NCBI GenBank assembly: GCA_013042925.1
Contig: JABDPH010000234.1
Span: 1-27,025 of the forward strand
Origin: Eudoraea sp.
Lineage (GTDB): Bacteria > Bacteroidota > Bacteroidia > Flavobacteriales > Flavobacteriaceae
Direction of reading: 5' to 3'
Length of the DNA stretch: 27,025 nt
Part shown: one piece after another, positions 16,948 through 23,746 of the stretch
How positions within the stretch are numbered: the first letter of the stretch is position 1
Layout: each line of letters starts with the position of its first letter
Notes under the pieces: model-generated
What the model saw: the letters and a program-made list of their open reading frames with translations, nothing else
Databases searched by the model: none
Told to the model about the DNA's origin: nothing
Made by a program: the position numbers and the translations under genes

Positions 16948-17556
16948 TTAATTACTAGTTGATGTTTCTGCCTCAGACAATTTTTGAGGAAAGAGTCCCT
17001 GTACTTTCTGAACCTTTTCTTTTAATTCATCTCTAATTCGTGAAGGTGTTTCAGGATTTAAAAATTCTGATTCCATTTCTGTAAAATTTCTTCCATAAAG
17101 ACGTTGTCCCTCTCTATTCCGAAGATCATTATAAGCACCTACTAATTCATTTTGAACAGTAATATACGTACCATAACTCGTTTCCCTGTCATTTTTTAGC
17201 GATATAATTGCTTTTGTAGGATTATCCGAAGAACTTGCATCTTTTTTACCCTTACAATAATTGCAAGTTCCATCACCTCCATTATCGAGAAATTCAATAG
17301 CTCTTCCTCTGAGTTGTTTAAGATCAAGTAATTCTTCTTCAACCAGCAACTGACCATTTTTATTGATATTCACCGTAAAAATGTTCTTTTGTTTAATTAC
17401 AACGTCCGTGTCTGGCGGCTCCATTGGCGGAAGCATCCTGTCTAACCCTGCATCTGTTTCTATAGTAGTAGTTACTAAGAAAAAAATGAGTAGTAAGAAG
17501 GCAATGTCTGCCATAGATCCTGCATTAACTTCTGGTGGTCCTCCTCTTCTAGGCAT
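16948..17556 (-). CDS. exbD: ExbD/TolR-type biopolymer transport protein with CxxC insertion (first copy)
   Basis: 202-residue ExbD/TolR family protein. The N-terminus PRRGGPPEVNAGSMADIAFLLLIFFLVTTT contains the single membrane helix with Asp17, the conserved proton-carrying residue. The periplasmic domain starts with FTVNINKNGQLLVEEELL and has an inserted, glycine- and serine-rich stretch around residues 92-110 with a CNYC motif (Cys98, Cys101), then continues with KAIISLKNDRETSYGTYITVQNEL. It is longer than the classical ~140-residue ExbD. The gene sits 12 bases after the 4-TM protein gene and 20 bases before the second exbD, so all belong to one operon with exbB. Confidence 0.92.
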   Translation of the reverse strand: MPRRGGPPEVNAGSMADIAFLLLIFFLVTTTIETDAGLDRMLPPMEPPDTDVVIKQKNIFTVNINKNGQLLVEEELLDLKQLRGRAIEFLDNGGDGTCNYCKGKKDASSSDNPTKAIISLKNDRETSYGTYITVQNELVGAYNDLRNREGQRLYGRNFTEMESEFLNPETPSRIRDELKEKVQKVQGLFPQKLSEAETSTSN

Positions 17557-17568
17557 AGCTTAAATGTT

Positions 17569-18012
17569 TTATTTGTTTGTCATTTTCTTGAATGCACCCA
17601 AGGCCATAGCTACAATAGCTATAAGGACAAGGAGAAAAAACATATTGAGACCAGTCCCAATTCTTCTTATCGTAGTTTCTGAAGTGGCAATACCCCTATT
17701 GGCCATTTCTTCAATACTAACATCCGTGCCACTTGCAAGAATATAAGAAAAAATAACTACCAATACAAATCCACCGGTAACCATTAGGGTTTTTTTCAGA
17801 CTTTTAGGATTTGCAAATAAACCCTTAATTGTAAATACAAGACTCACAGCTACTGCTATTCCCAATAAAATATATGTAATAATAAACATAAAATTCATTG
17901 CTGCACTTCCCACCGCTTCTGAAGCAGGAACATCTCTTCCTGGTAGTTGGTACCAGAGTATAGCCGATAACACTCCTAAAACAACCAATACTATTTTAAC
18001 AATTTTATTCAT
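17569..18012 (-). CDS. Conserved-looking 4-TM membrane protein in the exbB-exbD operon
   Basis: 147-residue hydrophobic protein with four predicted membrane helices at about residues 4-20, 38-60, 75-93 and 120-141. Short polar loops separate them, including a conserved-looking VSIEEMANRGIATSETTIRRIGTG segment between helices three and four. It has no catalytic motif I recognise. Its place, 24 bases after exbB and 12 bases before exbD on the same strand, indicates that it is made together with the ExbB/ExbD motor and may be an accessory subunit; that is inference from position only. I recall similar proteins in this position in other Flavobacteriaceae, but could not check. Confidence 0.8.
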   Translation of the reverse strand: MNKIVKIVLVVLGVLSAILWYQLPGRDVPASEAVGSAAMNFMFIITYILLGIAVAVSLVFTIKGLFANPKSLKKTLMVTGGFVLVVIFSYILASGTDVSIEEMANRGIATSETTIRRIGTGLNMFFLLVLIAIVAMALGAFKKMTNK

Positions 18013-18036
18013 AATATGTATTATTTAGTGAGCGAT

Positions 18037-18822
18037 TTATTTTTTGTGGTCTACCAACATATCGATCAACGTGATCGACGAATCTTCCATGTCATTTACA
18101 ATAGTATCTATTTTTGCAATAATATAATTATAGAAAATTTGAAGAATAATAGCTGTTATCAAACCAAAAACCGTGGTTAATAAAGCAACCTGAATATCCC
18201 CGGCGATTAATGAGGCACTAAGGTTACCTACGGCGCTAATCTTTTGGAAGGCCTGGATCATACCAATAACCGTTCCCATGAATCCTAACATGGGTGCAAT
18301 AGCAATAAATAATGATAACCAGGAAACATTTTTCTCTAATTGACCCATCTGTACTCCTCCGTAAGCCACAACTGCCTTTTCAGCTGATTCAATACTTTCT
18401 CCTGCTCTATCTAAACCTTGGTAGTATATAGACGCAACCGGCCCTTTGGTATTTCTGCAAACTTCCTTTGCAGCTTCGACACCACCTGATGCAAGAGCAT
18501 CTTCTACTTGTTGCTTCAATTTTGTAGTATTGGTGCTTGCCATATTCAAATATATGATTCTTTCAATGGCAACTGCCAAACCTAAAATCAAACATAATAG
18601 AACAATACCCATAAAACCAGCTCCTCCTTGAATGAACTGCTCTTTTAAAACCTGGGTGAAACCTTTAGCTGATTCTTCTGCAGCTTCTTCTTGAAGCATA
18701 ATCGCAGCATTAGCTACCGTTGCTGATAAATTGGAAACTATTGCGTTCGCTTTTGCGCTTACCGTATTTGTGTTTAGAACAAATAACCCGGCCATTGCCA
18801 GGATAGTGAATAATCTTTTCAT
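18037..18822 (-). CDS. exbB: MotA/TolQ/ExbB proton channel protein with signal-like N-terminus
   Basis: 261-residue ExbB/TolQ/MotA family channel subunit, partner of the two ExbD proteins encoded downstream. I start at ATG 18822 (MKRLFTILAMAG) rather than the TTG nine bases upstream, because this gives the usual flavobacterial N-terminus. Residues 1-24 look like a signal peptide ending VSA, followed by an Ala/Glu-rich periplasmic stretch, then a first helix (GGAGFMGIVLLCLILGLAVAIERIIYL), a large cytoplasmic domain, and two helices in the family core: SLFIAIAPMLGFMGTVIGMIQAF and VALLTTVFGLITAIILQIFYNYI. The threonine in GTVIGM and the TTVFGL segment belong to the proton pathway seen in this family. 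It is the first gene of a four-gene operon; the likely role is energising TonB-type outer-membrane uptake. Confidence 0.93.
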   Translation of the reverse strand: MKRLFTILAMAGLFVLNTNTVSAKANAIVSNLSATVANAAIMLQEEAAEESAKGFTQVLKEQFIQGGAGFMGIVLLCLILGLAVAIERIIYLNMASTNTTKLKQQVEDALASGGVEAAKEVCRNTKGPVASIYYQGLDRAGESIESAEKAVVAYGGVQMGQLEKNVSWLSLFIAIAPMLGFMGTVIGMIQAFQKISAVGNLSASLIAGDIQVALLTTVFGLITAIILQIFYNYIIAKIDTIVNDMEDSSITLIDMLVDHKK

Positions 18823-19000
18823 TTCTTTCAAACTTAAATTTAGTTAGTTAATAGGGTTAAAGATAAAAAAAAAATACAATTAAAAAATTAAATCTTTGCA
18901 CTAATAGGAGGCTGCTTTAATCGAATTTGACAATTCCTTCTTGTAAGAGTCAAAAATGTTGAATTTTGATTCATTATGTACAAAAAATATTTTTCGCTTC

Positions 19001-19091
19001 TGGCAGAGAGGAAGGGATTCGAACCCTCGATACACTTTTGGTGTATACACACTTTCCAGGCGTGCGCCTTCGACCACTCGGCCACCTCTCT
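19001..19091 (-). tRNA. tRNA-Ser (anticodon GGA)
   Basis: On the minus strand the acceptor AGAGAGG (complement of 19085-19091) pairs with CCTCTCT (complement of 19005-19011), followed by discriminator G and an encoded CCA (19001-19003). The anticodon stem CACGC/GTGTG encloses the loop CTGGAAA, giving anticodon GGA, read for UCC and UCU. A long variable arm with stem TATACAC/GTGTATC-type pairing and a T-loop GGTTCGAATCC confirm a serine tRNA. Confidence 0.96.
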
Positions 19092-19096
19092 AGTTA

Positions 19097-19124
19097 GTAA
19101 ATTACAGGGCGAGCAATTAACAAA
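19097..19124 (-). promoter_or_regulatory. Candidate promoter of tRNA-Ser
   Basis: On the minus strand TTTG (complement of 19121-19124) is 16 bases from TAATTTAC (complement of 19097-19104), and the tRNA begins six bases further on. The -7 box is not perfect and the spacer is one base short of the usual range. Confidence 0.35.
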
Positions 19125-19153
19125 AAAAAATTCATTTAAAAAACTTTCAGAAC

Positions 19154-20188
19154 TTAATTTTGGGTCAATTCTCCTCTTAGAGAAGTTTCAAAAATTGTTC
19201 TGAATGATTTATGTGATACACCACTCCCTAAAAGGTACATTAGTTTGGTAATTGCCGCTTCGGAGGTGATATCTCCTCCATCTATAAGTTGTATTTTCTT
19301 AAGTTCTTTACTAGTACTATATCTGCCCATAATTACTGAGCCACCTGAACATTGAGTTACATTTACAATATGCAATCCTTTCTTTATAGCTTCCTTCATA
19401 TCCGCCAACAACCATTCATCAGTAGGGGCATTACCCGCTCCATACGTCTCAAGAACTAATGCTTTTAAATTGGGAATGTTAAGTATTCCCCGAAGCAATT
19501 CACGACTAAAACCGGGGAAGAGTTTAAAAATCGCAACGTTGGTGTCCATAGTCTTATGCACGGTAAACTTTTTCCTTTTTTGATTTTTTAAAAGATAATT
19601 ATGATTGATCTTTAAATGAACCCCAGATTCTACCAGAGGAGGAAAGTTTAAAGAGGTAAATGCCTCAAAGTGTTCGGCATTAATTTTGGTAGTTCTGTTG
19701 GCCCGGTATAACTTGTATTCAAAATACAGACAAACCTCCTGTATTACCGGATGGTTGTTTTCTTGCAAGGCAGCTATTTGGATAGATGTGATTAGATTTT
19801 CCTTAGCGTCTGTACGGAGATCCCCGATGGGCAATTGTGAACCTGTAAAAATCACTGGTTTACGGAGATTTTCAAGCATATAACTCAAAGCCGATGAAGA
19901 ATAACTCATAGTATCACTACCCTGAAGTACAACAAACCCGTCATAGTCGTCATAATGTTTTTCAATTATAGTAGCTATAGAGGCCCAATGCTTAGGGTTC
20001 ATGTTGGAGGAATCTATTGGTTTTTTAAATGATATACTTTTAATATTACAATCCAACTGGCTTAATTCGCGGATATTACTGACTAACTTCTTAAAGTTAA
20101 AAGCTTTTAGAGTTCCAGAAGGGTAGTCTTTTATCATTCCAATTGTGCCTCCGGTATAGATAAGTAATATGCTAACTTTTTTGCTCAT
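19154..20188 (-). CDS. ansA: Type I L-asparaginase
   Basis: 344-residue asparaginase that hydrolyses L-asparagine to aspartate and ammonia; no signal peptide, so cytoplasmic like E. coli AnsA. The first active-site block is YTGGTIGM (Thr12 and Thr15, with Thr15 the usual nucleophile position in the TGGTI motif). The second block reads VLQGSDTMSY with Ser91-Asp92-Thr93, where most family members have HGTDT. The catalytic lysine region follows as LRTDAKENLITS (Lys129). The C-terminal regulatory-type half has LVLETYGAGNAP and TQCSGGSVIMGRY, as in type I enzymes. Length is normal. It is 63 bases downstream of tatD on the same strand, so the two are probably one transcript. Regulation cannot be read. 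Confidence 0.94.
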   Translation of the reverse strand: MSKKVSILLIYTGGTIGMIKDYPSGTLKAFNFKKLVSNIRELSQLDCNIKSISFKKPIDSSNMNPKHWASIATIIEKHYDDYDGFVVLQGSDTMSYSSSALSYMLENLRKPVIFTGSQLPIGDLRTDAKENLITSIQIAALQENNHPVIQEVCLYFEYKLYRANRTTKINAEHFEAFTSLNFPPLVESGVHLKINHNYLLKNQKRKKFTVHKTMDTNVAIFKLFPGFSRELLRGILNIPNLKALVLETYGAGNAPTDEWLLADMKEAIKKGLHIVNVTQCSGGSVIMGRYSTSKELKKIQLIDGGDITSEAAITKLMYLLGSGVSHKSFRTIFETSLRGELTQN

Positions 20189-20251
20189 TCAGTAAATTTA
20201 TTATTTGTTGCATGCTATTCGAACTATATCGGTGTTTTATCTCTAAAAGCT

Positions 20252-21019
20252 TCAAATGCCAAACACCTCTTTTGAATTCTGTGTTGTAATATCGGCAATC
20301 AGCTTTTCATCCAAACCGTAGATCTCTGAAAGTTTTTTTAGTACAAGCAGTAAGTATACACTTTCATTCCGTTTGCCTCTGTAGGGCGCAGGAGCCAGAT
20401 AAGGACTGTCTGTTTCCAAAACAATATGATTCAAGTCAATCTTTTTTAAAAAAGTATCAATTTTACCATTTTTAAAAGTCAATACACCACCTATTCCCAG
20501 TTTCATGTTATAAGTCAATGCCTTTTTGGCTTGTTCTTCGGTACCCGTAAAGCAGTGAAAAATTCCAAAAAGATCCGCTGATTTTTCCTCTTCGAGCACT
20601 TCAAAAATTTCATCGAATGAGTCTCTGCAATGAATGACTATGGGTAAGCCATATTTTTTCGCAAGTTTTATTTGGAATTTAAATGCCTCCCTTTGCTCAT
20701 TTAAAAAAGTCTTGTCCCAATAGAGATCTATCCCGATCTCCCCTACTGCATAGAAATGTCTTTTTGATAACATAATTTCAACATGTTTAAGCTCATCTTT
20801 ATAATCTTCTTTAACATGCGTTGGATGTAAACCCATCATCAGAAACATATTTTTAGGGTATCGCTTCTCAAGCTCTAACATGGATTGGGTATAGGCAGCA
20901 TCAATAGATGGAATGAAAAAGCGTGTGATACCATTATTTATCGCATTCTGTATAACTTCATCTCTATCCTCATCAAAGGCTTCGCTGTATAAATGGGTAT
21001 GGGTATCCGTAATTATCAT
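20252..21019 (-). CDS. tatD: TatD family metal-dependent hydrolase/DNase
   Basis: 255-residue TatD family protein, an amidohydrolase-fold (TIM-barrel) metal-dependent nuclease implicated in DNA quality control; bacterial members have 3'-5' exonuclease activity. Metal-binding motifs are present in order: THTHL with His7 and His9, AVGEIGIDLYW with the bridging glutamate, IVIHCRDS, GIFHCFTG, and ETDSPYLAPAPYRGKRNES near residue 197. Length is typical. The start codon lies only 40 bases from the divergent retropepsin-like gene, and a TATTTTTG -7 box fills much of that gap. ansA follows 63 bases downstream on the same strand. The exact substrate is not determined by sequence. Confidence 0.95.
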   Translation of the reverse strand: MIITDTHTHLYSEAFDEDRDEVIQNAINNGITRFFIPSIDAAYTQSMLELEKRYPKNMFLMMGLHPTHVKEDYKDELKHVEIMLSKRHFYAVGEIGIDLYWDKTFLNEQREAFKFQIKLAKKYGLPIVIHCRDSFDEIFEVLEEEKSADLFGIFHCFTGTEEQAKKALTYNMKLGIGGVLTFKNGKIDTFLKKIDLNHIVLETDSPYLAPAPYRGKRNESVYLLLVLKKLSEIYGLDEKLIADITTQNSKEVFGI

Positions 21020-21023
21020 AGAG

Positions 21024-21031
21024 CAAAAATA
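21024..21031 (-). promoter_or_regulatory. Candidate tatD -7 box
   Basis: Complement reads TATTTTTG, a match to TAnnTTTG, four bases before the tatD ATG, which would imply a nearly leaderless transcript. No -33 box at a normal distance (TTTG is only 13 bases away). Confidence 0.3.
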
Positions 21032-21035
21032 GAAT

Positions 21036-21043
21036 TATCTTTG
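21036..21043 (+). promoter_or_regulatory. Candidate -7 box for the retropepsin-like gene
   Basis: TATCTTTG matches TAnnTTTG and lies 16 bases before the ATG at 21060. It sits within the upstream region of tatD, so the two divergent promoters overlap. Confidence 0.4.
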
Positions 21044-21059
21044 TCAAAAAACATATTGG

Positions 21060-21506
21060 ATGAGTAATCTGAAAAAACTTTTAAAAAATAAAGGATATTC
21101 CAAAATTCAATTGATTCTAGGCGATACAAATCATTTAGAAGTTACTGCCAGTATTAATGGAGTGAACGGGCGTTTTATTTTAGACACTGGTGCTTCCAAT
21201 ACCTGTGTGGGGGTTGATAAAGCCAGTTATTTTAAGCTTATCTCGAAAGACTCAGAAGTCAAAGCTGCCGGTGCCGGCGCTACCGATATGGAAACACTGG
21301 TTTCAGCAAAAAATAAAATTGAAATTGGCGAATGGAAAAAGACAAAACAACAGATAGTAATTTTTGACCTGGTACATGTGAATGAAGCTCTTATAGCACA
21401 TAAGTCCATGCCCGTCGATGGGATTATAGGGGCAGATATTCTAATAAAATGCAAGGCAGTAATTGATTATGCTTCGAGGAATCTATTTTTAAAAAATAAA
21501 AAATAA
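21060..21506 (+). CDS. Retropepsin-like aspartic protease
   Basis: 148-residue protein of the clan AA (retropepsin-like) aspartic proteases, which act as homodimers with one catalytic aspartate per chain. The active-site motif is FILDTGASNTCV with DTGAS at residues 42-46. The second conserved element, hydrophobic-hydrophobic-GxD, appears as VDGIIGADIL near residue 119-128, and the end YASRNLFLKN matches the closing strand of these proteins. No signal peptide or membrane helix is seen, so it should be cytoplasmic. It stands alone on the plus strand, divergent from tatD and convergent with sucB. No natural substrate can be inferred; bacterial members are mostly uncharacterised. Confidence 0.85.
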   Translation: MSNLKKLLKNKGYSKIQLILGDTNHLEVTASINGVNGRFILDTGASNTCVGVDKASYFKLISKDSEVKAAGAGATDMETLVSAKNKIEIGEWKKTKQQIVIFDLVHVNEALIAHKSMPVDGIIGADILIKCKAVIDYASRNLFLKNKK

Positions 21507-21534
21507 CCTTGGTGAAGTACTCCCGAAAATATAC

Positions 21535-22758
21535 CTACAATTCCAGCGATTGTTCCACGTTGCCTTCCATTAATAATTCTACAGGATTTTCCAAAGCTTC
21601 TTTTACTTCAACCAGAAATCCTACAGATTCTTTACCATCAATAATTCTATGATCATAAGATAATGCAACGTACATTATTGGAGCAATAACTATAGTCCCT
21701 TCCTTAACAATAGGTCGTTCTACAATATTGTGCATCCCTAGGATTCCGCTTTGAGGCGGATTTATTATTGGGGTAGATAACATTGAGCCAAAAACTCCAC
21801 CATTAGAAATCGTAAAGGTGCCTCCAGTCATTTCGTCTACTGTAATCTGTCCATCCCGTGCCCTTAAAGCAAGGCGTTTGACTTCTGCTTCTATACCTCT
21901 AAAAGTAAGATTTTCAGCATTTCTTATAACAGGTACCATAAGACCTTTTGGACCGGAAACGGCAATGCTTATATCGCAAAAATCAAAAGAGAGCATTTCT
22001 TTGCCATCAATCATGGAATTTACTGAAGGGTACATTTGTAAAGCTCTTATTACTGCTTTGGTGAAAAATGACATAAATCCGAGACTTACATCATGTTTAT
22101 CTTTAAATATTTCTTTGTATTGCTTTCTCAATTCAAAAACTGCCGACATGTCTACCTCATTAAATGTAGTAAGCATTGCCGTTTCGTTTTTAGCAGCTAC
22201 AAGACGTTCTGCTACTTTACGCCTTAACATGGAAAGCTTAGTCCTGTGTTCTCCTCGCTTACCGCCTGTTGGGCTGCCCATTGAAGGAACAGATTTCACT
22301 GCATCTTCTTTGGTAATTCTTCCATCCTTACCAGTGCCTTTTAAACTTGCCGGATCAACCCCTTTCTCATCAAGAATTTTTCTGGCAGCAGGTGAAGGCA
22401 CGCCAGTTGCATAGGACTTTTTAGCAACTTCAACCTGAACTTTTTCTTCTTGCTTAACAGTGACTTCTGTTTTCTCAACTTTTGTTTCTTCTGCTATTAC
22501 TGCTCCGTCTTCAGGTTTTTCTGCACTTGTATCTATAAGGCATACAACCTCTCCAACGGCCACCGCATCTCCTTCTTCTGCTTTCAATGTGATTGTACCA
22601 CTCTCTTCAGCCGGCAATTCCAGTGTAGCTTTATCAGAATCTACTTCAGCAATTGCCTGGTCCTTTTCAACATAGTCACCATCGCTGACCAGCCATTCTG
22701 CTATTTCAACTTCGGTAATGGATTCGCCCGGAGATGGAACTTTCATTTCTAAAATCAT
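21535..22758 (-). CDS. sucB: Dihydrolipoamide succinyltransferase (2-oxoglutarate dehydrogenase E2)
   Basis: 407-residue E2 core of the 2-oxoglutarate dehydrogenase complex in the TCA cycle, moving the succinyl group to CoA. Residues 1-75 are the lipoyl domain, with the lipoylated lysine in EVDSDKATLELP (Lys43). An Ala/Glu/Lys/Val-rich linker follows, then the peripheral subunit-binding domain ATGVPSPAARKILDEKGVD with GTGKDGRITKEDA, and the catalytic acyltransferase domain from about residue 170. The active-site motif DHRIIDG has His370 and Asp374. SucB rather than the pyruvate E2 is favoured by MKVPSPGESITEVEI and by the nearby sucA. It starts 25 bases after the M23-type gene and closes the sucA-M23-sucB operon. 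It converges with the retropepsin gene with no terminator visible. Confidence 0.96.
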   Translation of the reverse strand: MILEMKVPSPGESITEVEIAEWLVSDGDYVEKDQAIAEVDSDKATLELPAEESGTITLKAEEGDAVAVGEVVCLIDTSAEKPEDGAVIAEETKVEKTEVTVKQEEKVQVEVAKKSYATGVPSPAARKILDEKGVDPASLKGTGKDGRITKEDAVKSVPSMGSPTGGKRGEHRTKLSMLRRKVAERLVAAKNETAMLTTFNEVDMSAVFELRKQYKEIFKDKHDVSLGFMSFFTKAVIRALQMYPSVNSMIDGKEMLSFDFCDISIAVSGPKGLMVPVIRNAENLTFRGIEAEVKRLALRARDGQITVDEMTGGTFTISNGGVFGSMLSTPIINPPQSGILGMHNIVERPIVKEGTIVIAPIMYVALSYDHRIIDGKESVGFLVEVKEALENPVELLMEGNVEQSLEL

Positions 22759-22783
22759 GCCTTAAACTTTTATAATTGTTTCT

Positions 22784-23746
22784 TTAATTACTATTACTAA
22801 TCAAATCTTCTTTTACCGGAATATAATCCATTCTAATCTCTCCATTGACTTCAATACGATCAAAATATAATCTGGCTCCTATTGAATCTTCCATTTCTAG
22901 GGCATTTTGCAAGCTCAAGTGCAAGTGAGCTTCAGTTGAATTTCCAGAGTTACCGCATTTAGCGATAATTTCTCCCTTTCTTAAGTCCTGCCCCTCTTCA
23001 ACAACTATTGAATTTTGCATTAAATGCGCCAGAAGAACATACTCATCTCTATCGGTCCGCAGAACAATCGTATTCCCCGTGAGTTCCTGCTCATTGGTGT
23101 CTCCCGGTATATTGTCCGGCACTCCATCAATAACTTTAACTACCCGTCCATCACATGGCGCTATGATATCTTCACCGAATGCAAAATAGCTTTCGTTAAG
23201 TAAAGAATCTCCTTCATAAGAGACCCCATCTTTTACTATTAGGATGTCATAGGCATATTGCTGCGTTATCTCTTTTATATGAATATTCTGTCCCTCTGTA
23301 ACTCCGCCCCAATATACAAACCATTCCCCATTAAATGGCAAACTTATAAATGTCGTATTTCTTTCCAATAAAGGTACCTCCAGCGGCTGTGGTTTTGAAA
23401 AAAGCAAACCATTTATTTTACTTTGCGGAGATAATGTAATTGTCATATCTGCTACAGACTTATCAAAAAATACTCTGTATACATGTGCCCCATCCCTAAG
23501 TGTATAAAACTGCATGGACTCAATATCACCAGTTAGACTTTTTATGGTTTTTTCAAAGAAATTTCTGGTTTCAATACTTGTATAGGTATTTTTCATCCCA
23601 GAATCGTATAAATCGTAAATACCATCGTAATCACCACTATTAAACCTTTCAGCAAATACTGATACAAACCTTTCATAAATTGGTTGCTCAGACTGGGAGA
23701 ATAATTTAAGAGAAAAGAATATCATTAAGAGCAATACAGATCTCAT
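22784..23746 (-). CDS. Secreted M23-type (LytM) peptidase-like protein between sucA and sucB
   Basis: 320-residue exported protein. Residues 1-18 form a signal peptide (MRSVLLLMIFFSLKLFSQ). Residues about 20-115 look like the DUF3887-type domain (RFNSGDYDGIYDLYDSGMK), and residues about 185-300 form an M23/LytM fold: GEDIIAPCDGRVVKVIDG, the YVLLAHL strand (His241), KCGNSGNSTEAHLHLSLQ with the HxH pair His274/His276. In classical M23 enzymes a histidine lies four residues before the DI aspartate; here that place is Ala189 with Asp193. An alternative His156 in EGQNIHIKE precedes it, so zinc binding may differ. The function may be peptidoglycan cleavage or a regulatory, non-catalytic role. Its ATG overlaps the sucA stop (ATGA), and sucB follows after 25 bases, so it is translated from the sucAB transcript. 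Confidence 0.85.
   Translation of the reverse strand: MRSVLLLMIFFSLKLFSQSEQPIYERFVSVFAERFNSGDYDGIYDLYDSGMKNTYTSIETRNFFEKTIKSLTGDIESMQFYTLRDGAHVYRVFFDKSVADMTITLSPQSKINGLLFSKPQPLEVPLLERNTTFISLPFNGEWFVYWGGVTEGQNIHIKEITQQYAYDILIVKDGVSYEGDSLLNESYFAFGEDIIAPCDGRVVKVIDGVPDNIPGDTNEQELTGNTIVLRTDRDEYVLLAHLMQNSIVVEEGQDLRKGEIIAKCGNSGNSTEAHLHLSLQNALEMEDSIGARLYFDRIEVNGEIRMDYIPVKEDLISNSN

Noticed and set aside
19001..19091. tRNA-Ser as a possible attachment site for an integrated element
   Set aside because: No integrase, no repeated tRNA 3' end and no foreign-looking genes are present next to it; both neighbours are housekeeping genes.
18888..19203. Short frames on both strands over the tRNA-Ser
   Set aside because: They read through the tRNA gene, and their sequences are translations of tRNA structure rather than protein.
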